Positions 41,781-51,415 of a stretch of 64,000 bases of DNA are shown piece after piece (within the stretch, counting starts at the first letter, position 1; each line of letters starts with the position of its first letter). The DNA lies in NCBI RefSeq assembly GCF_022869785.1, contig NZ_CP094997.1, forward strand, positions 5,022,001-5,086,000, written 5' to 3'. The notes beneath the pieces are model-generated. The model worked only from the letters and a program-made list of their open reading frames with translations, made no database searches and was not told where the DNA came from. Both the position numbers and the translations under genes were made by a program. This stretch comes from Dyadobacter chenwenxiniae (GTDB lineage Bacteria > Bacteroidota > Bacteroidia > Cytophagales > Spirosomataceae).

Positions 41781-44700
41781 TTATTTTTTAATGATATGGT
41801 AAGACTTGTTTTTAAGTTTAACTAAATAATTTCCGGGAATGAGTGAACTCACATTAATAGTTCGTATTCCTTTTACGTCTTGCTGATACAAAACTTCTTT
41901 GCCGGAAACATCGTAAATCCTAACCTCGGTGTCCAAGTTTTCGGAATCAATATTCAATGTGTTCAAAACCGGATTTGGATAGAGGCTTGTCGATCTGCCT
42001 GCTAAATTCACCGACCTGATGGAGCTATATGCAAATGTCTCATCCTTATCCACCATTTTAAGCCGATAGTAATTCAGGCCGGTTTGTGGGTTTAGATCTG
42101 TGAAATGGTATGAATTTCTCTTTTTGCTGTCACCATTGGAATATATTTTGCCAAATTCTTCCCATTTCTTCCCGTCATTGCTCCTTTGCAGTTCGAAGTG
42201 ATCGCTATTGACTTCACTCGCCGTTTCCCAGGCCAGGTCCACATGTTTTTCAATCGCTTTTGCATCAAAACTGACCAGTTCAACGGGCAATATGCTGGGG
42301 TCTGCAAGGATGGAATTGGTGTAACGCCAGGGGCCGTACAATTGGCCTGTAATGGCCAGCACTGGACTATATTTTACACGAGCTCTTACTTTATTTAAAA
42401 AATCTGTCTTAGCAATCAGACTTTTCAATTCAATTTCAGTCGTTGGCAGATCGATCAGATTACCCTGCCCGGTAAACTGTGTGCTGTTTGTAATTGGGCT
42501 GGCATGTGAAAAGCTTTCTCCCTGCCCGATTGTCTCCCAAACCAATTTGCCTTTGTTCCTACCCAGGAACGATTTTGCATACAAGCCAAGGCCAAAATCG
42601 TCCTTGCCCAAATTGTCTTTGTTAATGTTTGTACTCAGGTCGCTGTTATACAAGTGAATATTTCCTCTAATCGCGCGGTCATCATTAACACTAATTCCGT
42701 CGCCATTACCATGATACATAAATGCGCGTCCGGTTGTCCCGGAAAACTTGGGAGCTCCGGCAATGACATCTTCGAAACCGTCACCATTAACATCGCCAGC
42801 GGATGAGACAGCATGGCCCATTTGGGCATTAGTCTGATTGCCTTTAATCATCGCTACCGCATCTGCAACAATCCCATTTTCAGATCCATGGTACACAAGT
42901 ACAACGCCTTCATTACCCTGACTAAATGTATATGAACTTGCTCCGATAAGAACGTCAGTGTAACCATCTCCATTTACATCTGCCGAACCAACGGACGAGC
43001 CCATAAATGCATCGGCTTGATTACTTTCGATGATTGTTGGAGCTAGGTATTTGATCCCACTTTGCGAACCATAAAATATCGAAACCGCGCCTTCACCAGC
43101 CTCACCATTACTGTAATCCTTTGCGCCAACGACAACGTCAGCAAAGCCATCGCCGTTTATATCACCGGCGCCTGCTACATCCCATCCTGTCAAAGCCTGA
43201 GATTTATTCAGGTCTAGTATAACCCCTGAAGTTCCCAAGCCGTACAGACCACCATAATACACAAACGCAGCACCCTCGTATTGATTATTAGGATTATTAT
43301 TAAATTTATACGACCCGACAATAACATCGTCATACCCGTCTCCATTTACATCTCCTGCAGAGGCCACGGCGCTGCCAAACTCGCTACTTGACTGATTTCC
43401 TTTTAAAAGAGGCCCATCTCCACTTTCAATACCAGTTTTTGAGCCATAGGAAATTATTACTGCTCCCCTATTAATAATTACACCATCAGAATACGATGGA
43501 ACACCAACAATAACATCATCAAAACCATCGGCATTCAAATCACCTGCACCGCTTACCGATATACCTGCATGCGCATTCGCTTTGGCAAGAAAAATATAAG
43601 GCGTGGGCGCCGCAGCAATTCCCTGGACAGAGCCGTAGTAAATAAAGCCAGCACCAGAGTCGGTATAGCCCTGCAAATCATATTGTGGTGCGCCTATAAC
43701 CACATCATCGAAACCATCGCCATTTACGTCGCCCGCACTACTTACGGAACTGCCGAAATTTGCTAGCGCTTGGCCTCTTGATATTAAAAGACCTGTGCTC
43801 AAATTCACACCATTATCATCCGACATATATACAAAAGCAACACCTTCGTTGTTGGCACCATTATCATAAAAAGGAGCGCCAACAATCACATCATCAAAAC
43901 CGTCGCCATTAACGTCACCGGCACCTGAAACCGAATAACCAAGTTCTGCTTCTGCCTGGTTCGTGATAATCTGCGTGCTGAAATTGGTTTCGACGCCAGC
44001 GGCCGAACCGTGGAATACAAGAGCAATGCCATCGTCGTTTGTTGCTTTGTTGTATGAAGGCGCACCAACAATAATATCACTGAATCCATCGCCATTCACA
44101 TCACCAGCGCTGGCTACCGAGGCTCCCAATTGCGCTCCGGCCTGTCCACTTGTAATAAACGATTTCGTTAGTAAATTTCCATTAATAGAACCAAAATAAA
44201 CGTGTGCTCCACCTTCCTGCAAACTGGCACCATTGTCTCGGTACGGCTCACCGACAATTACATCGCTGAATCCATCACCATTCACATCCCCGGCACAAGC
44301 AACGGACTTGCCGAATGCAGCACCGGCCCAGGCTCCTTCAATCAGCTTGTTAGCCTGATTTTGAATTCCCTGTCCGTCTGCAGAAGCGAGATAAATGCTC
44401 ACGGCTCCTTCACTGTTTTGCCCATTTGCATAATTTGGAGCACCTACGATAATGTCGCTGTAACCATCACCATTCAAATCACCGGCACTGCTTACGGCAT
44501 ATCCAAATTGTGAATTTTCCTGCGACCCATAAAGTGTCATAACGGGCATTTGTTGGACATTGGATGCTGCGCCTCGGTAAACAAAAACAGCCCCTAGGTC
44601 AACAGCGAATATATTATCATACTTATATGCCCCTACCACGATGTCACTGTATCCATCTCCATTCTGGTCACCTGCACTTGCAACTGCTGAACCATAGTAA

Positions 44701-46139
44701 GAAAGGCTTTGGTTTGACTCGATTCTGTCAGTAGCGACGCCTGAAATACCAGCCTGTGAGCCTCTAAAAACATAGACAGCACCTTCATTCGCTTGTCCAT
44801 TGCTGAATCCCGGCGCACCGACTATCACGTCACTGAATCCATCGTTATTTACGTCCCCTGCGGTAGCGACGGATTTGCCAAAATCAGCAGTGGCAACGTT
44901 TAATTCAATTTTAAAGCCATCAAGGTTTATACCTGCTGCTGAACCGTAGTAAATATACGCGGCCCCTTCATCGGTCTGTCCGTTCGAATATCCCCATGAG
45001 CCAACTATGATGTCACTAAAACCGTCCCCATTCACGTCGCCTGCTCCGGATAGAGCACTGCCGAAAAAGGCGTTACCAATGGCATTGTCGCCCATTACTG
45101 TTATTCCTGCATTCGGATTTAAACCAAGTGATGAACCAAAATAAATAAAGAATGCTCCCTGGTTGGGTTTGTTTGAATCAAATGTCGGAGCGCCCACTAT
45201 TACATCGCTATATCCATCTCCATTCACATCTCCCGCGCTTGCTACCGAACTGCCTGCCTGTGCTCCTTCTTGATTGCCTGACAGCAACGCATCGGCATTG
45301 CCCGGATTTCCACTCGTAACAATCGGATCGATGGTAACCGGGTAAGCTGCGGCTGCGGTGTTTACAGCAATTTGTACCAAACCATTTTCATAAGATAATG
45401 TTGCTGGTAAATCTTTGCCCTTTGCGTCCCAGCACTTTAAGCCATCATAAGTGAGCTTTACATTATAATCATCTTTCGTCCCTTCTGTGAAAAACTGTAA
45501 TCTGTTGCCAGTCAAGTCCCTTACTTTCAACCCCTCAGCCGCCATTCGTATTTCCAGCTGCTTCGTGCCAGTTGGTGCTTGCTGTACAATAAAGTTCTGC
45601 CTTACGCCAGCTTCACTATTGACATATTCTTCGGTTAAGATGCCTTGCTTTAATTGAATCTTGTTTTCAGAAATAATAGTTGCAGTGTCACTTTTAGAAA
45701 GGGGCAGTCTTTTGTTATCTGCGTAGACACCATTCATTTTGAGTGTCAGCTCGAAATTGTGACCGGCGGAATCGACACGGTTTTTGATGGCAAATGTTCC
45801 TGGTTTGAAATAAGCTCTTAAATTTTGTCTTCTATTCGGACTTTGAGGAACGCCCGTAACCGGATCTTTTGACACATTGTATTCCCGTGCAGCAATACTA
45901 CTGTAAATCGTTGCAACCTCACTGTCGGACACATTTCCGTTTTCGGGCAACGTCGCTCGTTTTGCAGTGACACCAGCGAGTTTCCTTTCCAGCGATGCGG
46001 ACTTATCCGGCGAATCTGCCCCTTTAAATTGATAATATAGCATGGGACTGCACGCCACCAACAATATTAGGAAAGTGGTGCTTAAGTATTTTTTCCTCAT
46101 TCTACTTAATGTTAAAATGTTTGCAAATCTGTTACTCAC
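41781..46139 (-). CDS. T9SS-secreted protein with 14 FG-GAP repeats
   Basis: 1452 aa. N-terminal transmembrane/signal segment (about 18-35, L-S-T-T-F-L-I-L-L-V-A-C, possible lipobox), a 280-residue unassigned region, then 14 FG-GAP units of about 63-65 residues, each reading close to S-A-G-D-V-N-G-D-G-x-x-D-V-I-V-G-A-P (Ca-binding loops). FG-GAP units fold as integrin-like beta-propellers of seven blades, so 14 fit two propellers. A 180-residue region with no repeat follows, then a type A T9SS domain (L-Y-P-N-P-V-L-N-T-L-N-I-D to I-P-G-N-Y-L-V-K-L). Likely surface adhesin. It is on the same strand as the sugar dehydrogenase gene but separated by 115 bases. Confidence 0.87.
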   Translation of the reverse strand: MSNRFANILTLSRMRKKYLSTTFLILLVACSPMLYYQFKGADSPDKSASLERKLAGVTAKRATLPENGNVSDSEVATIYSSIAAREYNVSKDPVTGVPQSPNRRQNLRAYFKPGTFAIKNRVDSAGHNFELTLKMNGVYADNKRLPLSKSDTATIISENKIQLKQGILTEEYVNSEAGVRQNFIVQQAPTGTKQLEIRMAAEGLKVRDLTGNRLQFFTEGTKDDYNVKLTYDGLKCWDAKGKDLPATLSYENGLVQIAVNTAAAAYPVTIDPIVTSGNPGNADALLSGNQEGAQAGSSVASAGDVNGDGYSDVIVGAPTFDSNKPNQGAFFIYFGSSLGLNPNAGITVMGDNAIGNAFFGSALSGAGDVNGDGFSDIIVGSWGYSNGQTDEGAAYIYYGSAAGINLDGFKIELNVATADFGKSVATAGDVNNDGFSDVIVGAPGFSNGQANEGAVYVFRGSQAGISGVATDRIESNQSLSYYGSAVASAGDQNGDGYSDIVVGAYKYDNIFAVDLGAVFVYRGAASNVQQMPVMTLYGSQENSQFGYAVSSAGDLNGDGYSDIIVGAPNYANGQNSEGAVSIYLASADGQGIQNQANKLIEGAWAGAAFGKSVACAGDVNGDGFSDVIVGEPYRDNGASLQEGGAHVYFGSINGNLLTKSFITSGQAGAQLGASVASAGDVNGDGFSDIIVGAPSYNKATNDDGIALVFHGSAAGVETNFSTQIITNQAEAELGYSVSGAGDVNGDGFDDVIVGAPFYDNGANNEGVAFVYMSDDNGVNLSTGLLISRGQALANFGSSVSSAGDVNGDGFDDVVIGAPQYDLQGYTDSGAGFIYYGSVQGIAAAPTPYIFLAKANAHAGISVSGAGDLNADGFDDVIVGVPSYSDGVIINRGAVIISYGSKTGIESGDGPLLKGNQSSSEFGSAVASAGDVNGDGYDDVIVGSYKFNNNPNNQYEGAAFVYYGGLYGLGTSGVILDLNKSQALTGWDVAGAGDINGDGFADVVVGAKDYSNGEAGEGAVSIFYGSQSGIKYLAPTIIESNQADAFMGSSVGSADVNGDGYTDVLIGASSYTFSQGNEGVVLVYHGSENGIVADAVAMIKGNQTNAQMGHAVSSAGDVNGDGFEDVIAGAPKFSGTTGRAFMYHGNGDGISVNDDRAIRGNIHLYNSDLSTNINKDNLGKDDFGLGLYAKSFLGRNKGKLVWETIGQGESFSHASPITNSTQFTGQGNLIDLPTTEIELKSLIAKTDFLNKVRARVKYSPVLAITGQLYGPWRYTNSILADPSILPVELVSFDAKAIEKHVDLAWETASEVNSDHFELQRSNDGKKWEEFGKIYSNGDSKKRNSYHFTDLNPQTGLNYYRLKMVDKDETFAYSSIRSVNLAGRSTSLYPNPVLNTLNIDSENLDTEVRIYDVSGKEVLYQQDVKGIRTINVSSLIPGNYLVKLKNKSYHIIKK

Positions 46140-46254
46140 TGCAGCGCTAGTAGCTCAGTTTGTCCCAATTTTCAGATTTGTATTAACCTCTTAACATTTT
46201 GTTGAATGAGTGGTGGGATTCAATTTTTTGCCGGTAAAAAATGCCGCGGCTCCA

Positions 46255-47967
46255 TCACCGCATCACTAAAACCTTCTGTTGTATTATCTTATTCCTACCC
46301 GTCAACCGTACGATGTAAATACCCGTGCTTGTCTCCCGCAATGGAATGCTGAACGACCCGTTTTTGCCGGAGATTTCCTGGGACATGAAGACTTTTCCGG
46401 ATGTGCTGATGAGTTCTATCTTATTGAAAGGTTCGTTGATTTCCAAGTCTATTGTGCCGCCGCTGATAAGTGATGGCCTAACGAAGTTTCCAGACATTGC
46501 GTCCTCTGACTTTACGACAATGATCTTTGAATATTCGAAACTGTCATCTTTGTCAATCATTTTCAGCCTGTAATAGAGGTCACTGTTTAAATTGACCGCA
46601 TGAGAAAACGTGTATTGAGAGCCTGATGTAGCATTTTCACCGTTCACTGTTCCTACTTTATCGAATTGGACTGCATTGAAACTTTGCTCTACTTCGAATT
46701 CCCTGAAATCCTCTTCACTTGATGTGGTCCATGATAACTTTACACCCTCATTTCCATATGCTCCTGTAAAATCAACCAGTGTGACAGGTAATTGCGAATC
46801 CGAAATAATGCGGTATATAGTAGTGCCGGTCACTGCGTAAATTTCACCGTTTTGATCTTCGCCAATGTCCGTAATTCCTGTTACGGTAGACGTCTCATAG
46901 CTTTTCACGGCTTCATCTGATGATATTTTATGGATGTCCCCGGAGAAATAATCTGTTCCGATATACCAGCCATACATCTGCGGGGATCGTGTGCCCCGAT
47001 ACACCACACCGCCTACTACTGACCTGCCCCTGGCGCCGATTGCATAGGCATAAGCCGGATCAACATATGGCCCCGCAGCATCACAGCCGGTCCGGTCAAC
47101 GCCCGGTGTTGGGATATCGCCTTCAAAACATCGCCAGCCGAAGTTGGCGTTATTTAATTGTGCAGCAGTTCGATGATTAATCTCCTCCCTGGCTCCCTGC
47201 CCTACATCGCCGATCCAGATATCGCCGTTAAGCCTGTCAAAGCTCCACCGGAATGGATTTCTTAATCCCAATGCATAAACCGGGTTATTATAAGGGTTGC
47301 CTGCCGGAATTGCATATTTAACAGGATTTGTATCGGGAACATTAACATCTATACGTAAGATTTTACCCAGCAGGACATTCGGATTTTTTGCGTTCTGGTT
47401 GGGGTCATTACCGCCACCGCCGTCACCGATCGACAAATACAGGAAACCATCGGCACCAAAATGCATTTCTCCCCCATTGTGATTGGCGTTAATGGGATGC
47501 GGAATCTTTATAATTTCTAAACCGGTGTTAGGATTGACTGTGCTGTTACCAGCGGGATTGGCGGCCGTATATCGGGCTATAACCAGGTCGCCCAGCAAAT
47601 TAGAATAATAGGCATAAAAATACCCGTTCGTTTTAAAGTTCGGATGAAAAGCAATGCTAAGCAAACCATCCTCATTGTCGGTGAGCACAACCTGACCATT
47701 TTGATTCATATTCAAAAAGGTAATGGGCGTTCCTAATGAACCGGGTGCAAAAACTTTGATTATGCCGCCTCTTTCGGCAACGAAAATACGGTTGGAGCCA
47801 TCGCCTGCGTGCACGAGCTGCATCGCAGCCGTAAGCCCTGTAATAAACGGTTTCTGCGTATCAATGGCCACGTCGGGAGCCTGAGACAGTGCCTGTCCTG
47901 CGTTAAAAAGCATGCTGAGAGAAACCAGGCAGATTTTTGAAAAGAGATCAAAGTCGAAGTTTTTCAT
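46255..47967 (-). CDS. T9SS-secreted PQQ-type sugar dehydrogenase
   Basis: 570 aa. Signal peptide ends A-L-S-Q. Residues 40-385 have the glucose/sorbosone dehydrogenase six-bladed propeller motifs: I-F-V-A-E-R-G-G-I-I-K-V-F, L-L-S-I-A-F-H-P-N-F, H-N-G-G-E-M-H-F-G-A-D-G-F-L-Y-L-S-I-G-D-G-G-G, Y-A-L-G-L-R-N-P-F-R-W-S-F-D, and E-D-Q-N-G-E-I-Y-A-V-T. PQQ-dependent oxidation of sugars at the cell surface is expected. The C-terminal 90 residues form a T9SS-like sorting domain (I-D-L-E-I-N-E-P-F-N-K-I-E-L-I to G-I-Y-I-V-R-L-T-G). Dehydrogenase activity is inferred from family. Confidence 0.88.
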   Translation of the reverse strand: MKNFDFDLFSKICLVSLSMLFNAGQALSQAPDVAIDTQKPFITGLTAAMQLVHAGDGSNRIFVAERGGIIKVFAPGSLGTPITFLNMNQNGQVVLTDNEDGLLSIAFHPNFKTNGYFYAYYSNLLGDLVIARYTAANPAGNSTVNPNTGLEIIKIPHPINANHNGGEMHFGADGFLYLSIGDGGGGNDPNQNAKNPNVLLGKILRIDVNVPDTNPVKYAIPAGNPYNNPVYALGLRNPFRWSFDRLNGDIWIGDVGQGAREEINHRTAAQLNNANFGWRCFEGDIPTPGVDRTGCDAAGPYVDPAYAYAIGARGRSVVGGVVYRGTRSPQMYGWYIGTDYFSGDIHKISSDEAVKSYETSTVTGITDIGEDQNGEIYAVTGTTIYRIISDSQLPVTLVDFTGAYGNEGVKLSWTTSSEEDFREFEVEQSFNAVQFDKVGTVNGENATSGSQYTFSHAVNLNSDLYYRLKMIDKDDSFEYSKIIVVKSEDAMSGNFVRPSLISGGTIDLEINEPFNKIELISTSGKVFMSQEISGKNGSFSIPLRETSTGIYIVRLTGRNKIIQQKVLVMR

Positions 47968-48060
47968 AAGCCGAATAGATGTTTAGTAGTAATTCTATAT
48001 TCAATGACATTAATACTACAATATTCATGCCTTACTCAAACACATTTACGCTTAAACGAT

Positions 48061-48094
48061 GAAGGCCGTCTGATAATGAAATCAGACGGCCTTC
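48061..48094. terminator. Hairpin terminator
   Basis: GAAGGCCGTCTGAT (48061-48074) and ATCAGACGGCCTTC (48081-48094) form a 14-base stem around a six-base loop; plus-strand T-tract follows. It lies between two minus-strand genes and probably terminates purM transcription. Confidence 0.7.
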
Positions 48095-48114
48095 TCTATT
48101 TTTATGAACGATGA

Positions 48115-49287
48115 TCAACTATAATAAAACGTTCCGAATTCGCTTAAAATGGTTAGTTTTTTGGTATCCGATGCCTCGACCCTGCCTACTATCTGCGCGT
48201 CGATGCCGAAGGATTTCGAAATGTCGATGACTCTTTGTGCATGTTGTGGAGAAAGGTAAATTTCCAGTCTGTGCCCCATATTGAACACTTTATACATTTC
48301 CTGCCAGTCGGTTTTACTTTCTTCCTGGATCATTTTGAACAAAGGTGGCACGGGAAGCAGGTTATCTTTGATAATGTGAAGGTTATCAACAAAATGTAGA
48401 ATTTTTGTCTGCGCGCCTCCGCTGCAATGCACCATGCCGTGAATTTCAGAGCGCATTTCGTCCAGCAATGCCTTGGCCACCGGCGCATAAGTCCTCGTGG
48501 GCGAGAGCACCAGCTGGCCAACATTCAGGGGCGTCCCTTCAACAGGATCTGTTAATTTCTTTGTTCCGCTATAAATCAAATCCTCATTCACTTCCGGATC
48601 GAAGCTTTCGGGATATTTTTCTGCGAGATATTTCCCTAAAACGTCATGGCGGGCAGAAGTAAGGCCATTGCTGCCCATGCCGCCATTGTAAATCTGCTCA
48701 TATGTTGCTTGTCCGCAGGATGCCAGTCCAACGATTACATCACCCGCTGCAATGTTTGCATTGTCCACCACTTCCGAGCGCTTCATCCTTGCAATGACCG
48801 TGCTGTTCACAGTCACCGTCCTTACCAGATCACCGACGTCCGCTGTTTCGCCACCGGTGCTGTAAATCTCGACGCCATAGCTGCGCAGCATATCTAAAAC
48901 TTCCTCAGCACCATTGATCACTTCTGCAATAACTTCTCCCGGAATCCGGTTTTTATTCCGGTCAATGGTTGACGAATAGAGCATTGGACCCGTTGCACCC
49001 ACGCACAAAAGGTCGTCTGTGTTCATTACAATCGCGTCCTGCGCGATGCCTTTCCAAACCGAAATATCGCCTGTTTCTTTCCAATACAAATAAGCCAGAG
49101 ATGTTTTCGTTCCTGCGCCGTCGGCATGCATTATGGTGCAATATTCCGGGTCACCCGCCAGCGTATCCGGCACAATTTTGCAGAAAGCCTTTGGAAAAAG
49201 CCCTTTATCTATCTTTTCAATGGCCTTATGCACATCTTCTTTGGAAGCCGAGACACCGCGTTGCAGATAACGGTCGGTAGTTTTCAT
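48115..49287 (-). CDS. purM: Phosphoribosylformylglycinamidine cyclo-ligase
   Basis: 390 aa. ATP-dependent formation of AIR in purine synthesis. Motifs of the Bacteroidota-type PurM: H-A-D-G-A-G-T-K-T-S-L-A-Y (about 54-66), M-N-T-D-D-L-L-C-V-G-A (about 86-96), S-T-G-G-E-T-A-D-V-G-D-L-V-R-T-V, and G-L-A-S-C-G-Q-A-T-Y-E. It is longer than enteric PurM (about 345 aa), typical for the phylum. The minus-strand -7 box TATTTTTG (complement of 49313-49320) lies just upstream. Located next to the RAYT/REP segment. Confidence 0.94.
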   Translation of the reverse strand: MKTTDRYLQRGVSASKEDVHKAIEKIDKGLFPKAFCKIVPDTLAGDPEYCTIMHADGAGTKTSLAYLYWKETGDISVWKGIAQDAIVMNTDDLLCVGATGPMLYSSTIDRNKNRIPGEVIAEVINGAEEVLDMLRSYGVEIYSTGGETADVGDLVRTVTVNSTVIARMKRSEVVDNANIAAGDVIVGLASCGQATYEQIYNGGMGSNGLTSARHDVLGKYLAEKYPESFDPEVNEDLIYSGTKKLTDPVEGTPLNVGQLVLSPTRTYAPVAKALLDEMRSEIHGMVHCSGGAQTKILHFVDNLHIIKDNLLPVPPLFKMIQEESKTDWQEMYKVFNMGHRLEIYLSPQHAQRVIDISKSFGIDAQIVGRVEASDTKKLTILSEFGTFYYS

Positions 49288-49312
49288 TTGAGCGTATTTA
49301 ATAAATTTGGCT

Positions 49313-49320
49313 CAAAAATA
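49313..49320 (-). promoter_or_regulatory. purM -7 box
   Basis: TATTTTTG on the minus strand, a perfect TAnnTTTG. No -33 partner is clear. It lies 26 bases upstream of the purM ATG. Confidence 0.4.
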
Positions 49321-49343
49321 GAAAAAAATCCCCTTTTTAATGT

Positions 49344-49363
49344 CCGTTCACTTAAGTGAACGG
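49344..49363. repeat. REP-like perfect palindrome
   Basis: CCGTTCACTT followed by AAGTGAACGG, a 20-base perfect palindrome, with the GTGAACGG half repeated in the two adjacent 15-base units (49356-49385). It overlaps the 3' end of the RAYT gene. Confidence 0.7.
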
Positions 49364-49824
49364 CTAGAGGGTGAACGGCTAGAGGGTGATTGCGGTTTGG
49401 CTGGCTCCCATCCGTATTTTTTCATGAATTTTTCATTTTCTTGCTTGAACGATTTTCTTCGGTGGTGCTCTTCCTGATTTTTAATATAATTCCTAACCCG
49501 TTCAACATGCCGCTCACTTACGCTGACTGCCCAATAATCATCCTGCCACATAAATTTTCGGGTGGTTAATTTATTTTTATTAATCCAGTAAGACGACTCG
49601 CCCTTTATCAGTTGTGCGACCTTGCTGATTGTCTGTTCTCTTGCCAAAGCGACCAGGCAATGCGCATGATCTGTATATCCATTTACAACGTCCAGAAAAA
49701 TGTCTTTCTCCCAAGCGTTCTCATACATGTGCGCAAAGACCTTTTTCCTGATTAAATCATTTAAAAACGGTTGCCTATACTTGGTTGCAAAAACCATATG
49801 AACCCAAACTCTCGTCCAACTCAT
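49348..49824 (-). CDS. REP-associated tyrosine transposase (RAYT, IS200-like)
   Basis: 158 aa. HUH nuclease fold of the Y1 transposase type: V-H-M-V-F-A-T-K-Y-R-Q-P-F (first strand), Y-T-D-H-A-H-C-L-V (the HUH motif, about 50-58), D-D-Y-W-A-V-S-V-S, and the catalytic tyrosine in V-R-N-Y-I-K-N-Q-E-E-H-H (about 117-128). RAYTs propagate REP palindromes. The C-terminus carries a duplicated S-P-S-S-R, encoded by two 15-base copies that reuse the REP palindrome half (49356-49385). The gene lies between purM and argH with REP-like palindromes on both sides. Confidence 0.9.
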   Translation of the reverse strand: MSWTRVWVHMVFATKYRQPFLNDLIRKKVFAHMYENAWEKDIFLDVVNGYTDHAHCLVALAREQTISKVAQLIKGESSYWINKNKLTTRKFMWQDDYWAVSVSERHVERVRNYIKNQEEHHRRKSFKQENEKFMKKYGWEPAKPQSPSSRSPSSRSLK

Positions 49825-50004
49825 AATGAATATTGATAATTGAAATATCCATTAGGCGGTAATCGGTAACCTCGGTCACACAGAAAGCATCCCCGTCATT
49901 TTCAATTGTCCAACTCATCCTGAATATTGGTTTAATATCCATTAGACGGAACAAAGGAACGTCGGTCACATCACATAAGCATCCCCGTCATTTTCAAATG
50001 ACGG
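49818..50004. repeat. Duplicated RAYT 5' segment ending in a REP palindrome
   Basis: Two diverged direct copies (about 49818-49903 and 49912-50001) share CAACTCAT, GAATATTG, AATATCCATTAG, CGGTCACA and GCATCCCCGTCATTTTCAA. Copy 1 includes the RAYT start codon context; copy 2 repeats it as CAACTCATCCTGAATATTGG. Copy 2 ends in the palindrome CCGTCATTT-TC-AAATGACGG (49985-50004). Consistent with RAYT/REP rearrangement. Confidence 0.65.
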
Positions 50005-50069
50005 TTTCTCCCCTTTTGCTTGTAAATTTGTGATGTCAATATCATCTTCTACTTCAATTTACAAGTGCA

Positions 50070-51410
50070 TTGAAACTCTGGCAAAAAGAAAATACGGTTA
50101 CTTCTGAAAAAATCGAAAAATTCACTGTCGGCCGCGACCGGGAAATGGATCTTAATCTGGCGGAATATGATGTCCTGGGCAATCTGGCGCATGCGAAAAT
50201 GCTGGCATCCATTGGACTTTTAACTTCTGAGGACCTGACTGCGCTGGAACAGGAGCTCAAACTCATATATTCCCAGGTCCAACAAGGCGAATTCCTGATT
50301 GAAGAAGGCGTGGAAGACGTGCATTCACAAGTGGAATTGCAACTGACCCGTAAGCTGGGCGATACCGGCAAGAAAATCCATAGCGGCCGCTCACGCAACG
50401 ACCAGGTGCTGGTGGATATGAAGTTATACACCCGCGCACGCTTGTTCGATGTCGTGAAAGCTACCGAAAAGCTCTTCGACGTGCTGGCTAGACGTTCGGA
50501 AGAACATAAAAATGACCTTTTGCCTGGTTACACACACTTGCAGATTGCTATGCCTTCGTCATTTGGCCTTTGGTTTGGCGCTTATGCGGAAGGGTTAATT
50601 GATGATGTGATCCAATTAAATGCTGCTTACCGACTTGCTAACCGCAACCCACTGGGCTCCGGCGCGGGTTATGGCTCTTCTTTTCCTTTAAACAGAACAT
50701 TGACAACAACATTACTAGGCTTTGAGGGCATGCATCACAATGTTGTGTATGCGCAAATGAGCCGCGGTCGCACGGAACAGGCGGCATTAACCGCAATTTC
50801 ATCGTTGGCAGCAACCGTTTCCCGGTTAGCCATGGACGTTTGCCTTTACAACAGCCAGAATTTCAGCTTCATTGTCTTGCCCGATGACCTCACAACAGGA
50901 AGCAGCATTATGCCGCACAAGAAAAACCCGGACGTGGCCGAGCTGTTACGCGCCAAAACAAACCGGATGAAGGCGCTTCCGATGGAAGTGACAATGGTTT
51001 TGAGCAATCTGCCGTCTGGTTACCACCGGGATATGCAGTTGTTAAAAGAGATTTTGATGCCTGCTTTTGACGAAATTCTGGACTGTCTGGACATTGCAGC
51101 TTTTATGCTGGAAAACATGAAAGTGAAGCAAAATTTGCTGGAAGATGCTAAATATGATCTGCTTTTCAGCGTCGAGCGTGTGAATGAATTAGTGATCAAT
51201 GGCGTTCCCTTCCGGGACGCTTACCGGCAAGTTGGCGCGGAAATTGGCGATGGAAGTTACGTGGCTCCCCGTGAGCTCAAACATACGCATGAAGGAAGCA
51301 TTGGTAATTTGCAAACGGCTGAAATTCAAGAACGCATGAGGCACGAAGTTGCTGCTTTTGGATACGATAAGGTTACAGCAGCATTGGAAAAATTATTGCA
51401 AAACGGATAA
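50070..51410 (+). CDS. argH: Argininosuccinate lyase
   Basis: 446 aa. Final step of arginine biosynthesis, argininosuccinate to arginine and fumarate. Motifs: F-T-V-G-R-D-R-E-M-D (about 19-28), I-H-S-G-R-S-R-N-D-Q (about 106-115), and the fumarase/aspartase signature G-S-S-I-M-P-H-K-K-N-P-D (about 276-287). The N-terminus M-K-L-W-Q-K-E-N matches the family, and the only codon available is TTG at 50070, so a TTG start is chosen. A plus-strand TAAATTTG (50023-50030) fits a -7 box. Five bases separate it from the thioredoxin-like gene, so they may be co-transcribed. Confidence 0.94.
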   Translation: MKLWQKENTVTSEKIEKFTVGRDREMDLNLAEYDVLGNLAHAKMLASIGLLTSEDLTALEQELKLIYSQVQQGEFLIEEGVEDVHSQVELQLTRKLGDTGKKIHSGRSRNDQVLVDMKLYTRARLFDVVKATEKLFDVLARRSEEHKNDLLPGYTHLQIAMPSSFGLWFGAYAEGLIDDVIQLNAAYRLANRNPLGSGAGYGSSFPLNRTLTTTLLGFEGMHHNVVYAQMSRGRTEQAALTAISSLAATVSRLAMDVCLYNSQNFSFIVLPDDLTTGSSIMPHKKNPDVAELLRAKTNRMKALPMEVTMVLSNLPSGYHRDMQLLKEILMPAFDEILDCLDIAAFMLENMKVKQNLLEDAKYDLLFSVERVNELVINGVPFRDAYRQVGAEIGDGSYVAPRELKHTHEGSIGNLQTAEIQERMRHEVAAFGYDKVTAALEKLLQNG

Positions 51411-51415
51411 TCGGG

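Noticed and set aside
42600..45300. CRISPR-like regular repeats
   Set aside because: The periodicity is about 190-200 bases and in frame with FG-GAP protein units, so these are coding repeats.
49775..49969. Small minus-strand frame upstream of the RAYT gene
   Set aside because: It is created by the duplicated RAYT 5' segment; its M-S-W-T repeats the RAYT start and it has no independent support.
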